Assembly: GCA_002077045.2 (NCBI GenBank)
Contig: KZ111141.1
Span: 2,363,919 to 2,427,918 of the forward strand
DNA from: Rachicladosporium sp. CCFEE 5018
Taxonomy: Eukaryota; Ascomycota; Dothideomycetes; Cladosporiales; Cladosporiaceae
Direction: 5' to 3'
DNA: 64,000 nucleotides
Below are positions 42,961 through 54,075 of the stretch, piece after piece. Position 1 is the stretch's first letter, and the number at the start of each line of letters is the position of its first letter. The position numbers and the translations under genes were made by a program. The notes under the pieces were generated by a model. The model was not told where the DNA came from, made no database searches, and saw only the letters and a program-made list of their open reading frames with translations.

Positions 42961-43808
42961 TGATGGTGTAAACAGCGCCTCGGCCAAGGCATGTCATGTT
43001 TCGGAGCAGATGCCGAGGCGTAACCCAAGTATAAGCCATGAAATAAGCTTTGTCCCTTACGAACATGACACAAATCAATCGACTCTGGGGTATGTATTAG
43101 CCAATGTCCCGGCGTCTGTATAGCGCAGTGCACGGCGCAGCACTGTTTGTCCCTCTCTTCGTGGTTCTATTGCTCGATGCCAATGGTCAACTCACCGCAT
43201 GGACCGATCGCACCATACTGTGCTCGACAAGTTGCTGAATATCTCATTGCTCATGCAACCGGCATGGAAAAGGTGCGAGACACCTAATAATAGAAGTTTC
43301 ACTGGGAAGATCTGGGTGAATCTCCAATCGACTGCGTGAACTCCAAACAGCCGTGACTCCCGCGAAGAAGATCAACACGAAACAACCTCTCCGGACGCCT
43401 ACGACCCTTGGCTAAGTGCGCTATCGTGTGGGCCTCCTAGGCATGGCCACGAGATCCAACACAACTCGATCGGTACTAAGGACGCGAAAACCGTCGAATC
43501 TCGTACAGACTGACATGGGCCTCTGAGCTCGCATATTCTCGCCCCAAGTACAAAGGCGTACTGACGATGGTACTGTGAAGTGAGGATAAGGTTGTCAAGG
43601 AGCTTTTCAATTAGCAGATTACTGTACAGTGCTAACTCGCTAATTATCGCAGCACTCAAGGAAATCCACAACACCATCGCTCGTACCGCCATGAACGCTC
43701 ATCTCAACTGCCGTCTTTCAGGTCTTACATCGATCGATCGTCAGTAAAGTCGCAATCCCGACACCGTACAAAGGTATCCTATCGTACACTTCTCCATACA
43801 ACGCAAGC
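42961..43808. other. Intergenic, 0.85 kb
   Basis: Lies between the stop of LSB5 and the stop of the repeat protein (convergent). A 97-codon minus frame (43399-43692) has a hydrophobic start but no further support. Confidence 0.5.
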
Positions 43809-44995
43809 TCAAGCCCTGAAGCGTCTCGGCACAGACTTGCCAGCAGACTCAGCGGTGCTCACCTCAGTGTTCGCAACCTGGGCGCCAGCGTTCGCGGCAC
43901 CACTGGTGAGGGTCCCATCGATGGAGTCGCCTGCGGAAGTGACTGGAGCAGTAGTGGAACCAAGTCCTGCAGCGTCGCCAATAGCCTGTGCGCCGTTCGC
44001 AACTTTATCGAGCTGGCGGCGCGACTTGGGAACGGATTTGCCGGCTCCTTCGGCAGTGGCAACTTCCACATCAGCGACGGTCTGTCCGGCGTTCGCGGCA
44101 CCAGAGGTCAGAGAACCATCAACTGATTCAGCCGCAGTCGTAGCAGCGGAAGTGGAGCTTCCTGTCCCCGCAGCGTCGCTGACGGCCTGAGCGCCTGCAG
44201 CAATCTTGTCGAGTTGACGGCGGAACTTGGGGACGGACTTCCCGGCGCCCTCAGCGGTGGCGACTTCGACGTCAGCAACAGTCTGCCCAGCACTGGCGGC
44301 ACCTGAGGTGAGGGAGCCGTCGTCGGACTTTGCTGCGTCTGTGGCCGCGGAAGTTGATCCGCCAGTACCGGCGGCGTCGCTAATGGCCTGAGCACCTGCG
44401 GCAATCTGGAAGACTTGTTAGCCCAACATACAAGGTAGTGTCTCCTTGAAGTACTGACCTTGTCAAGCTGACGCTTCGCTACAGGTACAGCAGCCTTAGC
44501 GGTTGCAACGTTACCCGCGAGATTCTCCTCGGCATCCTCAATCCCGTAACCGACTGCATTGTCCGTCCCAGAAAGGATAGAATCTGCAGCGGCTCCCTCA
44601 CCAGCGAGCTGTCGGCGTCTCTTAGGAACAGCTGGGGTGGCTGGAGTGGAGGCCTTGACGGTCGCGACGTTGCCAGCGAGATTGTCTTCGGCGTCCTCGA
44701 TGCCGTAGCCGACGGCATTGTCAGTTCCAGAGAGGATGGAGTCCGCAGCAGCGCCCTCGCCAGCTAGCTGACGAGCGAACATGCGTGGAACAGCTGGTAC
44801 AGCAGCTTTGGCGGTGGCTACGTTGCCGGCGAGATTGTCCTCAGCATCCTCGACGCCATAACCGACGGCGTTGTCGGTCCCCGAGAGAATGGAGCTAGCA
44901 GCCGCACCTTCACCAGCCAGCTGAGGTACTGGCGCCGTCAGTCCCGTAGCGGCAAAGAGGAGAATGGCCGAGGCGATTGCTTGAGTGAACTGCAT
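43809..44995 (-). CDS. Secreted Kex2-type repeat protein (three A units + three B units)
   Basis: Exons 44995-44459 and 44405-43809 (53-bp intron, donor GTCAGT); 377 aa. A signal peptide occupies about 1-20 (LLFAATGLTAP). The rest is six repeats each starting Gln-Leu after a basic end: A1 25-75, A2 76-128, A3 129-175 and B1 176-242, B2 243-309, B3 310-377. Boundaries are FAR|Q, KRRR|Q, AKR|Q, KFRR|Q, KSRR|Q. A units share QLAGEGAAADSILSGTDNAV and GYG; B units share QLDK, GSLTSGA and AEGAGKSVP. No cysteine, and aromatics are almost absent outside the GYG and boundary Phe. This is the layout of fungal Kex2-processed repeat proteins, some of which yield peptide signals, surface repellents or cyclic RiPPs. 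The units are 47-68 residues, longer than RiPP cores, and no UstY-type or tyrosinase gene lies nearby, so RiPP identity is not supported. Function unknown. Confidence 0.85.
43812..44470 (-). repeat. B-type coding repeats, three units of about 201-204 bp
   Basis: Units B1 (interrupted after four codons by the 53-bp intron), B2 and B3. B1 and B2 are both 67 residues and differ at about seven positions. B3 is more divergent and ends the protein with RRFRA. The unit sequence is unrelated to type A apart from the starting QL and the basic end. Confidence 0.88.
44471..44923 (-). repeat. A-type coding repeats, three units of 141-159 bp
   Basis: Three tandem units within exon 1 of the repeat protein (44923-44771, 44770-44612, 44611-44471). 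The first 40 codons of each unit differ at only a few positions (for example Ser/Asp at position 10, Val/Ile at 24, Asp/Glu at 29). The linkers before the basic sites differ in length and sequence. Confidence 0.9.
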
Positions 44996-45164
44996 GGTGG
45001 AGGATGAGGTTCAAGTGTGGATGGAAGATATCGAAGATGTCGCGCACGGAGGCTGACTCGTGGTGGAAGAACTTGAAGCTGGGCTGGTAGGCTGTTGCTG
45101 GATTGGAAGACTTGATGAGCTGATGATCAGAAGGAGATGGTGTTCAAGTGGAAAAGCACCATGG

Positions 45165-45171
45165 ATTTATA
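45165..45171 (-). promoter_or_regulatory. TATA box candidate for the repeat protein gene
   Basis: TATAAAT on the minus strand about 170 bp before the ATG at 44995, giving a leader of roughly 140 nt. It is the clearest TATA-like element noticed in the window and fits a strongly regulated secreted-protein gene. Inference from position and sequence only. Confidence 0.4.
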
Positions 45172-46394
45172 CACATCTCATTAGCATTGTTCAGGATGGT
45201 TGAGGTGCGATGTCGTCAATTCGCATACGCACGGCGGCCTGGCGACGTACTCGGGAGAATCCTTCTGGTTCACGATACCACGTGCATCGAGCATTCCGCC
45301 AGCTTTCTCGAGATCCGCACGACACGGCACTCGCTTGGAGGATCTACGGCGTGCAAGACATGCAGCTTGACTGAATGGCCCCACTGGTAAGCGCTCATGC
45401 ACAATACGTGAGCTCAAAGCAAAACTTTACCATGGATGATCGGCATACGCGCAATGTACTGAAAGGGACTTTGCGTATACAGAGTTAGCGAGCGGTTGCG
45501 CCATTTCCATATCCCGAGTCGAGAGCTGTGGTTCTAGTGGAAAGTATGGCTCCGTGAGGCGGATCCGAAACTATCGTCTCCTAGCACCCAAGTGGAAAAG
45601 TAGGCGGATCATGACCGCATCGCAACTGCTAACTTGGTACCTAGCATTGCCTCTCCCAGGCGGCTAAGCAGTGAAAGTGCTAACACACACTGCGCCGCGA
45701 ACGTGCCTACAACGATACTGCTTGAGTGAGGACTCACCGAGTGCTGCCTATCTCTCACGCAGGAAGCTCACTGCCTTACAATGGCAACGATGTCATTTAG
45801 CAAAGCTGTGACGCAGCGTCGTCGTTCTTAAGCTTTATGATAAGCTCTGCGCTTGGCTGCTTAGGCTTCTTGAGGGTCTTGAACCCCCTTGACGATGGGA
45901 TCCAAGAGGCCGAATGGGGATGATCGACGGCCAGCATTTGCGGGCACTCGGAGTGCTCTGAGAAAAGACCGATCGGCGACCTGTCAGCGAACGGTGCCGT
46001 GGCCTGCACGTGAAGCCAACGTGGTGATCAGCGCAGTCGATCTCCCTTCTAGACTGGTCTACAAAAAGACACTCTTACACGTGGCCGTACAGCGTCTTGC
46101 TCAAAACGGGCTTGTGAAATGCGACTGTATGCATCTCGGACTGCTCAGGCAGATTGCCAACGAGCGCCACGACAAGGCTCTGCTGCAGCTCGTCAGGTCA
46201 CAGAACACGTCAGCGCAGGGTCGTACGCCATGGCTTGCTGGGAATACGTGGCTGCATCCTCACCGCCGCCAGCAAGCAGCACTGCTGCACGCCTGAACGC
46301 CAGGTGCGGAGATGTGGATGCAGGTGCTCAATCTCAGCGCCGAAATCCCGAATACGACGGCGCCCGGTAGCTTGGAAAGACTTTGTGCCAGTAA

Positions 46395-46454
46395 GTGGAA
46401 GCGTGTGGGTGGAAGCGTGTGGGCGCTCATGCACGACCGATCATGCACGACCGA
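46395..46454. repeat. Two neighbouring 14-bp tandem duplications
   Basis: GTGGAAGCGTGTGG occurs twice back to back (46395-46408, 46409-46422), and TCATGCACGACCGA occurs twice back to back (46427-46440, 46441-46454), only 4 bp later. Both have a 14-bp period. Confidence 0.9.
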
Positions 46455-48531
46455 CCAAGCGAACCATACTGGCGGGAATCCGCTTTCGATCCTATGAGTC
46501 CTTTACACTACTCCTGGCACTTCGTTCATGCGGTGTAGCACAGAGCCGCTATTCCGCGCGGAAGCAGTATGTGAGCGATGCACACGATAGCTAAGTCGTC
46601 CTTTCTCTTGAGGATTCTATGATGAGCCACGGTACGAGTTCTCCCGGCTGCTCTGTTACTGTAGAGTAGCGGAAATAAGTTTACCAGTGCATGAGGTCTG
46701 TCAAACTTACCATCGATTACACTTTCTGGGCTATGTCATCGCAGCCCGCCGTTCTGCACGCCTCAAGATTGTCAAGCTTCCGAGAGTGTTCCACGCAAAA
46801 GCAGTGGAAAGTTAATTATGTTGTTGGAGTCGGAGAGGTGAGGTTGAAGCTTTGGAGGTCTGAGACGCGGACGCCACCTACGTCGCACCCCAATCCGGTC
46901 TCTGACGGCCCCATGGCGACTGCCAGCAACAGCCGGAAAGAGATCTTGCACGTACATGTAAGGTTGGGTCACCTTGTTTCTGTAAATAATGGAAACTTCG
47001 TAAGCACTTTCCACATTTCGATACGCTGTGGAGTCTCCGCAGCAGATCTCAGGGATGATGGGAAATGAACATATGAGCGCGTTTCCTGGGATGAGATCAT
47101 AGCTGAAGAACACGAAGCACGACATGTGCTCTGCAGCACTAACACGCTCATATGAGATGCAAGTGGAATATCGATGCGGACGGATCTGCTCGTAGTCTGC
47201 CGCTGATACATCCCCAACAACGCAGACTGCTGTGGGTCACGGTAAGTGCAGCCGATGCAGCACTTCCGACTTCGTGCACGCTCTTGCACTAGAGTATGTC
47301 CAGAGCAGTGCTTTCGTCAAGCGCTCCCGGATGAGTCGGCACGGCCAGCGGCGTCGCTGTTCAACACTTTCTGTAGCGAATGTCGTGGTGGAATGGTCCC
47401 CAGCATGCGTAGCAGATGCACGTTTGGCGCGCCCCACGCAGGCGCAAGCATCAGGCAAGTGTTCTCTTACGTAGGTCAGGCGTGCAGGGTCACCATGCCT
47501 TGCAATCTCCTATGTCATTGACTGATCTCAACATCTGTGTCCGTCTACGCGTCATTCAAGGCCCGCCCTTGGTATGGCTTTCGACATGCCAGTGGGAGTA
47601 GCGCGTTGTCACGAGCGCATGATCAGCAATTACGAGGTACCAGGAGCGCAGAGTGAGAGAACAGTGGATATGCACGCTCACTCTTCATCATATCCCATAG
47701 GTACACCGTAACGCCAAACCATTCTCATGCGGTCCTCATGACACTGCCCAACTCCCACTTCGCATCACTACTCGCACATCGCTAGCCGCCAACTCTCCAT
47801 CTTCACCCACTGGATCTGCTTGTCCCGCAAGCCATCATGCCTCCTCGTTCCTCACATGACTGTGCACGGAATGATGCAGCAGGAGCAATCATCGCCACAC
47901 CAGCATGGTAGCTTGATGGGAGGGTTCTTGATAGGTCCTTTGACGAGCGTCGATGTCGATGAGGAGCCTGAAGCTGCGCTAGATGTGGATGGAGGCATGT
48001 TTGTCAATTTTGAGTGGGTCGAGGGTTGTGACGGACTTCTGGTGCTGTCAGACCTGTTAGCACGAGTCGTGCGGGGTCCTGTCGCAATGGATCTGTACCT
48101 CGCGGTGTCGCAACCTCGAGTTGCTGATTAAGATGCTCGGCTTGATCGCTGGAAACCTACTTGCTTGAATGCAGCTGATATGAATGCAGTCAGGGTGGGT
48201 GGGTGGTTTGAACGTCACTGGGATGCTGCCAGTCGCAATCAAGATCTAGCCGCGGAAGCCATGAATAGCTGCGCCGCGCGCTCTTGCGTCACTGTGCGCC
48301 ATGCACCATCGCTTCCAGATTGATCGTGCAGTCAATGGCATTGTCACAATCCGCATCCGCACAAGCTGGATTGCCATCCCATCGGCATGAGCTATCCAGT
48401 AAAAGGATACAGCTGTCAAGAACGGCTGCTACACTTCAGCAATTAGCACGACTGGAGCCGGCAGTCCCCTATGTGCAGAGTCCAATCGCGTGCTGTAGCT
48501 ACATGTACATATTCGCACGACTCTAGGGCGC

Positions 48532-50190
48532 TGTAGAATCAAGAGTGCAGAATCACGTCTTGTGATAGTACTCGTGACCAAACAATCGGCGTGGATGCTC
48601 GAGGTAGATTAACTTATATCTCATTATCTCTCATCATCCACTGACGCCGATACGGAGCTCTGAGACCTGGTTCAGCGGATAGTGCACAGTCGCCAATCGT
48701 CCAAGCACATCCCAGCATCATACCAGATAGCACATCAACCATCTCAGCCCTGCACCGCGATTCCGCCAGCTGAAGCGCTACTCATCGCACTCGGCGGCCA
48801 AACCTTCTTATGAAAGACTCCACCGACATCCAGTGCCCTTGGCGGGTATCCGGAATGCTAGGATGTTCTCTGATGCAACCCCAGCTTCTGCTTGCGCTGG
48901 AAATGCTGGCGAGACGGATGAGATGGCCTGCAGGCAGGACAAGGGCGAAGGAGCGCTCCATGATGTCCAAGTTCAACGTAGTGTGATGGCCAGGAAATCC
49001 AGTGTAAGTCGTACTGGCCGTGGTCGTGATCTTCAGCACACATATTTCACTGGTAGTTCCAGCAATTGGGCTCGCATTGAGAGAGAAATCAGGAGAAACA
49101 AGCGAGATAGAAGCTTGAGTCGAACCCACCGATCATTCACTTGCACGTTCCAGCTCGTCGCTTCGCTTCTGCGAACACTGTCCAGTGTAGGGATGCTGCG
49201 TAGCATGCCTTGACCAGCGTCCCAGCGAATAGAGATTTCATCAGGTGCGACAGCGACGGAGTGCGGATCCGCTGACAATGCCTCCATGGCTACTGCCACT
49301 GACAGGGCCGTCGCATGCGGACCTGAATGGAAGTTCGCAACTCGTGAGCGACCTGTCGATGGAACGCGACTTGATGACAACAGGTCCGGTACGCTGCTGC
49401 ACTTTCTCCGACTTGGTCGAGAGAATCACAAGTGTTGATGTTGAGATGCAAACGAGAACCTACCCGGCACCTTAGAAAATATCGCCAAGGCGAGCCAATC
49501 GGCACCGCCTTCATGCAGGAACCCGACTGGCTCTTGCCGTTAGATCTGTCACTCCAACGCTAGAAAACGCGCTAAATGCGCTCTGCCCTGCGGGCAGCGT
49601 ACACGAGTGTGCCCGACACGCGACGACCACGCGGCGAGCACGCCGGTATTGTTGAGGTACAAAGTCGGGTATCGAAACTACCGAAGGTTTTGCAACTCGA
49701 CTGGTAAGCGGCGGCTGGGCTTGCAGTCGAGCTCTGATCTGCGAGATGGCTTCAGCGATCAAGCGGGAGGGAAATTTGACACCACCTCCTTCCGTCTTTG
49801 GCTGCGGTTGAGGCGAATCTTCTATCGTGTGCATTGGCCACACTCTGCCGCCATGGCTCGAATAAGCATCCTCCACAACCGACTGCACGCGGCTACGACT
49901 CCGGACACTGCCATACGAGATGCCGCCCGGCTACTGGTAAAGTACATCAATCTCATGCGACCCCAGTCTCCTTTCCTTCAACCACCCGCCTTCATTTGCG
50001 TTTGTTGCTCTATTTTCGCTGTGCACTGTCGTTGCCAGCTCACACTCCTTACATAGTTCCATACTTCTAATACAGCTGCTCGCTACTCGAGCAGTATTTC
50101 CTGATCCACCTCCGAGTTTCAGACGTCCGACGACTCCTGCACGCGAAACTGAAACTAGACACTACGTTCAAAACCCCACTACTTCTCACG
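48532..50190. other. Intergenic (copy 2 of 1-1659)
   Basis: Same content as the start of the window; no supported gene. Confidence 0.6.
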
Positions 50191-51874
50191 ATGGCATTGG
50201 CATCCTGCGCAGCTCTCTGCGCGAGCTTGAGCTTCAATGTTGGCTTCCAAGTCACACCCTACTCCTGCACGCCTCACGCCGCTGGCGTAGCAGTGAGCAC
50301 CGCGTCCGGCCAGTCCAGCGTTGGTTGCGCGACATCCTTCACACCCACTGTCGATGTCTGCCAGGTCACACTCGGCATCAAGACTTCCGGAACCGGCAAT
50401 GTGTACTCTGAGGTGTGGCTGCCGAATAACAACGCCAGCTCGTGGAACGGCAGGACCTTGACTACCGACAATGGGGGTGTCAATGGATGCGTGCACTATG
50501 TCGATATGGCGTATGTCACTGGACTCGGCTTCGCTGCAATTGGCGACAATGCAGGACACAACGTACGTCTTGAAAATTGGAGAATTTCGAGGATGTCCAG
50601 ACACTAACACCGCGCAGGGCTCGAGTTTCGACATGACCTGGTCGCTGAACAACAACGAAGCCATCATTGACTGGTCCCACCGTGCGCGCCATGCAGCTGT
50701 CGTCACCGGCAAATCTGTCGTGAATCAGTTCTACAAGAAAGCTTCCGCCTACAACTACTACCTCGGATGCTCCGCTGGTGGTGCTCAAGGTCTGCAGTCA
50801 GCCCAGAAGTACCCGAGTGACTTCAATGGCATCATTGCTGGATCATCTGCAAACGATTTCAACCACTTGCAAGACTGGAGCAGCCGTTTCCTGCAGCTGA
50901 CCGGCCCAGTTGGAGACCCAAAGTTCTTGAACGCGACGCAATGGCTCACCGTGCAAGCTGCGATCTTCGCGCAGTGCGACAAGGCAATTGATGGTGTCGA
51001 TGATGGCATCCTCGAGGACCCCACTCAATGCCGCTTCGACTCGTCCGTCCTCGCCTGCAACGCGACAGTGACCACGAACTGCCTTACTTCCACGCAAGTC
51101 AACACAATCAACAAGGTCTTCACCGAGCTCTACGACACCCAAGGTCGTCTCCTCTACCCGTCTCTGCTCTACGGTGCTCAGTATGATGCCTTCCGCCTTG
51201 GACAGCTGTCTGGAGGACCTCAGGGTATCGCACAAGATTGGTTCCGTGGTGGCATTCACAACGACTCGTCCTTCAATGTCGCTAACGTGGGCCAATCGGA
51301 CTACGCTCTTGCCGACTCGCTCGACAATCTTCACGGCAACCCGTCAGCCTTCTCAGCTGACTTGAACGCATTCAAGAACGCGAACGGCAAGATCATGATG
51401 TACCACGGCATGGCCGATCCTCTCGTATCGAGCTCAAATTCGCAACGCTACTACCTCAAGGTCGCTAAGACCATGGGCCTCACGAACACCCAGATCGATC
51501 CTTTCCTGCGATACTTCCGCGTTGCTGGTATGGCTCACTGCGGTGTTGGTGGTATCTCAGGCGCCGGCGCATGGATGTTCGGACAGTCAGGCATGGCCTC
51601 GTCTGCGCCCAACAACATCATCACCAACTTGGTCAACTGGGTCGAGAAGGGTCAGGCACCGGACACCCTGCAAGGAACAAAGTTTTGGTATGACACTCCG
51701 GCTTGGGGAATCCAGTTCCAGAAGAACCACTGCCGCTTCCCGTACAGGACGACTTACAACGGTGGTGATTCGACGAAGCCTAGTGGATGGAGCTGCAATT
51801 TGATCAGCGATTGGCAGACTTGTGCTGTGGGAGCACACCCCAGGCTGTGGAATGCTGATGGCACGTTCCAGTAG
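50191..51874 (+). CDS. Tannase / feruloyl esterase family hydrolase (copy 2)
   Basis: Exons 50191-50562 and 50618-51874; 542 aa, identical to copy 1 at 1660-3343. It keeps the CS-D-HC catalytic set (Cys175-Ser176, Asp391, His431-Cys432), so both copies would be active if both are real. As in copy 1, a convincing signal peptide is missing from the visible start. If the repeat is an assembly artefact, this is probably the true locus, since it is joined without a gap to unique sequence on its left. Confidence 0.9.
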
Positions 51875-52199
51875 AGGATTGCTTTGTTAGATGCATGGCG
51901 AGGCGTCGGGTTTAGATCGCTTGTGCGGCCATATAGCGGGCCGTGCACAATATACACAGTACACGAAGCTAATCAGCATACTCTCGTTATCACTTCCTGC
52001 ATATCTACTGTTCGTGCCGACACGTTATATCAGGCTCATGTGATGTTGTCTGTACCGGAAGTAGCAAGGCCAGATATGAGGCTCGGCGGCACTTGGATGC
52101 TCCACAAAGTCTATCTGCGCCACATCTTTGGTGACATATGAATGTCAATCACTTATATTTCCCGATCATCTTCATACCCTTTCCACACACCTTGACATC
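51875..52199. other. Intergenic (copy 2)
   Basis: Spacer between tannase and COQ5; same as in copy 1. Confidence 0.6.
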
Positions 52200-53231
52200 A
52201 TGTCCGCCCATCTATCAAGCGCCTCGAAGCGCATTCGCCTCAGCCAACGAGCGCCATGGGCTTGCCAAAGTTGCCAAAGGTCATTCGCCTCGTCCACGAG
52301 ATGGCAATTAGAGCGTACGGCGGAGGAGAAGAAGGCGGAGGAGAGAACGACACACTTTGGCTTTGATACTGTGGCGGAGAGCTTGAAGGCTAGCAAAGGT
52401 ATACTGCTACGAGATTCTGAGCGAGTTTGGGAGCAATGATGCTGATCAAGTGTGTACGCAGTCGCAAGCGTGTTCTCCTCAGTAGCATCGAGCTATGACA
52501 CCATGAACGATCTCATGTCACTGGGCATACACAGGCTATGGAAAGATCACTTCGTTCGAGGCCTCAACCCCGGCATTCGACCTAGCAGCGCAATTCCAGA
52601 CCAAGGTCAAAGAATATTGGACATAGCCGGCGGGACAGGTGACATCGCGCTGCGAATGCTTGAGCATGCAACACGAGTGAACCGCGATACCACCGCACAC
52701 GTTACAGTGTCAGACATCAACCCAGAGATGTTGGCAGAAGGTCGTAAGAGGCTATCACAAACACCCTACGCCGCCGCCGGGCGAATAGACTTCCTCGAAG
52801 CGAATGCAGAGGATCTCAGTGCTATCCCGGACGCGAGTATAGACCTCTACACAGTCGCCTTTGGCATCCGAAACTTCACGCACAAGGACGTGGCGCTGAA
52901 AGAGGCATATCGAGTCCTGAAGCCTGGAGGGGTCTTCGCCTGTCTCGAGTTTGCGCCAAACCTGGGAAACCCGCTGTTCAACGCAGTGTATAAGCGATGG
53001 AGCTTCAGTGCGATCCCCCTGATCGGGCAGCTTGTAGCGAGCGACCGTGATAGCTATCAATATCTCGTTGAGAGCATCGAGAGATTTCCGAAGCAGTCGG
53101 ACTTTGCGGGTATGATACAGGAGGCTGGCTTCGTGGTGCCTGGCGCTAGAGGAGAGGGACTTGAGGGAGGATGGGAAGATCTGAGTCTGGGTATCGCGGC
53201 GATACACAAGGGTGTCAAGCCGGTGAAGTGA
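52200..53231 (+). CDS. coq5: COQ5 methyltransferase (copy 2)
   Basis: Exons 52200-52398 and 52462-53231; 322 aa, identical to copy 1, with presequence, UbiE/COQ5 signature, SAM motif DIAGGTG (120-126) and RVLKPGGVF. COQ5 is normally single-copy in ascomycetes, so two identical intact copies 48.5 kb apart are unexpected and are one of the arguments for checking the assembly. Confidence 0.96.
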
Positions 53232-54075
53232 GGGAGGGGCATGCAACAACCGCAGTCGTGTATGACATCCGCCGGTCTATACCTGGCGATAATCTCGTAA
53301 GACACCCTGCCCAGCCTCGAGTCGGTGCAAATATTACAGGAAAGACGGTGGAGGCGACTTCGAGGCCGTCACGCCAAGCGTATGCCTAGCAGAGTGGTTC
53401 TCCAAAGAGCTCGCCTTTCGAACTCCCAAGATGCAAGTCGTACACAGATCCTCAACTGGGTGCAACTCATCGACCTGGGAGTAGTGTCGAGACCATTGGA
53501 GAGACTGACACGCATGCTTCGACCATGTGGAGATAGGATATTGGTCTGTACACATATGTAACAGTAGATAGCATGCCGTGGCTTCGCAGTTGCGCGTGAC
53601 CCTACAACTGACACACGCATTGCTCGCTCGTCGAGATATCCAGCCCTTCGCTTCCAATAATGCTATCATGGAGTACTTTCAAAAAACCCCGTTGGTCCGA
53701 GCGCGCCTGCCCTCATCGCGTCTCTGCTTGCCGCTCACTACATCCGACCATTAAACACGCCCGTTCCTAGACCTCATGGCGGGCGACGATGTGGGAGCTG
53801 AAGTCTACTTTGCCAGTCCACCAACGACAGCTGGAGATCACCGTGATCAAGGCTTCTGGCAATTTGCGGCAGCCCAGTGCATTCCCGGCCTTCGTGCGGA
53901 GGTTGCGAACCCCTCTTGAAGCTCTACTTAGAGTACCTACATGCATCCGAGGGCACTATATGTAGAGCAGATGCAGTCCGATCATGGCCCTGTCCGCTAC
54001 AGGTAGGGACGAGACTGTTTCATTTGGCAGCGGTACATTTGATTGGCTTACTCTCTCCGTCTCGTTCGTTGAATC
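53232..54075. other. Intergenic (copy 2)
   Basis: Spacer between COQ5 and the monooxygenase; nothing recognised. Confidence 0.55.

Larger units (their letters stand above)
45001..48531. other. Gene-poor 3.5 kb region before the second repeat copy
   Basis: After the promoter of the repeat protein, no gene could be supported. The longest frames (45889-46296 plus, 135 codons; 47820-48131 plus, 103 codons) have no recognisable domains. No transposon terminal repeats or AT-rich RIP-like tract was seen. Two adjacent short tandem duplications lie at 46395-46454. The region ends where similarity to window position 1 begins (48532). Confidence 0.55.

Noticed and set aside
43809..44995. RiPP precursor of the ustiloxin/asperipin type
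   Set aside because: Units are 47-68 residues without a short Tyr-containing core, and no UstY-like (DUF3328), tyrosinase or methyltransferase gene is adjacent. Kept as a Kex2-type repeat protein.
45889..46296. 135-codon plus-strand frame
   Set aside because: No recognisable family and overlapping frames of similar length on both strands; looks like chance.
47820..48131. 103-codon plus-strand frame with acidic middle
   Set aside because: No supporting homology or splice context that I can recognise; not strong enough to call.
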